Below, one piece after another: positions 48,961-50,144 of a stretch of DNA of 50,144 nt (position 1 is the first letter of the stretch; each line of letters begins with the position of its first letter). The DNA lies in assembly GCA_015039465.1 (NCBI GenBank), contig MU130567.1, positions 323,688-373,831 of the forward strand. Reading direction: 5' to 3'. This stretch comes from Phlegmacium glaucopus. Lineage: Eukaryota; Basidiomycota; Agaricomycetes; Agaricales; Cortinariaceae. The position numbers and the translations under genes were made by a program. The notes under the pieces are model-generated. The model was not told the DNA's origin. It worked only from the letters and a program-made list of their open reading frames with translations, and did not search any database.

Positions 48961-49682
48961 TTTATCATAGGTATGACTCGGGCTCACTCGCTGTGCAAGG
49001 CGGCGGGGCTTCTGGTCTTATATGGACTTGGACTAGCACCTGGTGGTTTGAAAGAGCCGATTAATTTACAACAAGAACATGCTTGAAAACTCATCGGACA
49101 GAATCAAAGTCAACCAGGAACCTGCTTGAATGAAAGTCGAGTCAAGAGGCCAAGATCCTTGGGGCTGACCAAGAGTGGATCATACCTCAGAGCTGGGGTT
49201 ACTTGTTTATCATGGGGGTGGTATAGAAACTAAAAAGGAGCGGCAGGGTTGGGAAATGGGGATCAACGCGATGTAGAGGAGTGAGGGATTTGGGGGGGAG
49301 GGTTGCATTAGGCCGGCAGGAATTGGTCTGATGTTGAAATGAACCAGTACGTGTTCAGCTCAATATAAAAACATCTGTTCCCCTCGTCACCGATGACCAG
49401 ACGTTAGAAACTCAAGTTAGCGCTATGAAATGTCATTTTATGAGATATTCCAAGAATATCCATCGTAAGAAATCGCGTAATGGCAACCCATATTGAAGCT
49501 ACTGAATCAAGTATTTTATTCCCGAGTTCCATGACTCTGATCTAAAGGCGCGACAAATAAAAGCCATGCAATAATTCCTTGTTCCACCCACTTGATAGAA
49601 TATCCATCAAGGTATTTTTTTTCATCGCCTCTTGTCGAATCATGGCTTATTACCTCGTAGTTTTAAATATGCCCTAGTCATC
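48961..49682. other. Intergenic; nothing recognised
   Basis: About 720 bp with a G-rich stretch near 49,200-49,310. No gene-like frame and no RNA gene were supported. Confidence 0.4.
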
Positions 49683-50144
49683 ATGTTATTGTCTTATGTT
49701 ACCTTATTTCTCCCCGGCATGGCCTCGTTTGTCCGTGCCTCGCCAGTACTTGACATCAAGCGATCTATCGAAACATCGGGCTGCTTCCAACCTAAACTCA
49801 CGGATAACCCACCTTGGAGTACAGTTGATGAGATGGAAATGTACCCTATACATTTTTTTTGGTGAGATAATTTATTTATCTGATGATTGTTCTTACCTTG
49901 CTGAAACGTGTGTCCAACAGCGCGATCGACCGCAATACGACAATCATTTTATGTTTATTGTCTTTCAACGGTACAACGATGAATGAAACCTGGGCTTCAA
50001 CGATATCTCCGATGCGAAATATTTGTGGGTTCACGGTTTCCACACTTCACAGATGGCTATCAGCACTTTGTTTTCGTGCACAAGTGAGTCTTACCTTGTT
50101 TTGCCCCCTGCATCATTCTTATGTACTTGATAGTAGTGTACTTC
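49683..50144 (+). CDS. Putative small secreted protein, partial at window edge
   Basis: MLLSYVTLFLPGMASFVRAS is a good secretion signal with a small-residue cleavage site, followed by PVLDIKRSIETSGCF. A donor after HFF (GGTGAGATAA near 49,860) and an acceptor CCAACAG at 49,920 define a plausible 59-nt intron. After it one frame is open to a GTGAGT donor at about 50,081, but a different frame reads more like protein (GFNDISDAKYLWVHGFH) and has a TGA before it. So the exon 2 frame is unsettled and the gene may be decayed. No family is recognised. Confidence 0.35.

Noticed and set aside
48930..49030. tRNA gene or primer-binding site in the GCGTGCCCCGGCCC region
   Set aside because: No cloverleaf can be drawn, and the match to a tRNA 3' end is too weak.

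Overview
This window looks like an accessory, transposon-rich stretch of a basidiomycete genome, most likely a mushroom-forming agaricomycete. The genes are broken by many 40-65 nt GT-AG introns. There is a class II (AA2) fungal peroxidase remnant of the wood-decay type, a NACHT-WD40 NLR, an F-box gene with the usual agaric heptad-then-F-box start, and several large multicopy families that I recognise only from agaric genomes and whose function is unknown. No tRNA, rRNA or CRISPR was seen. A run of 100 N at 26,011-26,110 is an assembly gap.

Layout. 1-5,568 (minus) is a decayed Helitron: N-terminal zinc-binding module, HUH Rep nickase, and a PIF1-like helicase that runs off the left edge. Directly upstream, 5,569-6,752 (minus), lies the most unusual structure in the window. 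It is a tandem array in which 57-nt exons alternate with 9-nt microexons, all in phase 1 with conserved splice sites. It is preceded by a hydrophobic leader exon and appears to splice in frame into the Helitron reading frame. 7,185-8,420 (plus) holds a small multicopy-family gene and an F-box gene fragment. 8,628-11,199 (minus) and 11,856-13,105 (plus) are two divergent, many-exon genes of unknown function with no in-frame damage in the exons I traced; one splice site in the first is unresolved. 13,606-13,816 is a CACTG-ended MITE. 15,946-18,963 (minus) is a large membrane protein gene with two frameshifts near its start.

19,726-25,630 is a gene graveyard: a MULE-like inverted-repeat element, a 5'-truncated and interrupted class II peroxidase, and an amidohydrolase-like gene split by both a hAT element (8-bp target duplication) and a solo LTR (5-bp target duplication). 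25,603-26,276 is a dispersed repeat whose second copy is inverted at 41,871-42,261. 26,592-29,573 (minus) is a multicopy agaric gene carrying several TGA stops. 30,440-31,260 (minus), 31,489-33,196 (plus; WD40-like with a C-terminal membrane helix) and 33,349-35,842 (plus; coiled coil) are further multicopy-family genes. 36,917-40,301 (plus) is a Tnp2/CACTA-like transposase with nonsense codons.

41,022-41,740 (plus) is a clean three-exon orphan membrane protein with a presequence-like N terminus. 42,538-47,133 (minus) is a NACHT-WD40 NLR with 14 near-identical WD40 repeats, a recent 504-bp internal duplication and one frameshift. 47,200-48,960 is LTR-like, repeat-rich sequence, and a putative secreted-protein gene starts near the right edge. 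Most genes here do not form a pathway; the common theme is element insertion and gene decay, with the NLR, the orphan membrane protein and the divergent pair as the best candidates for live genes.
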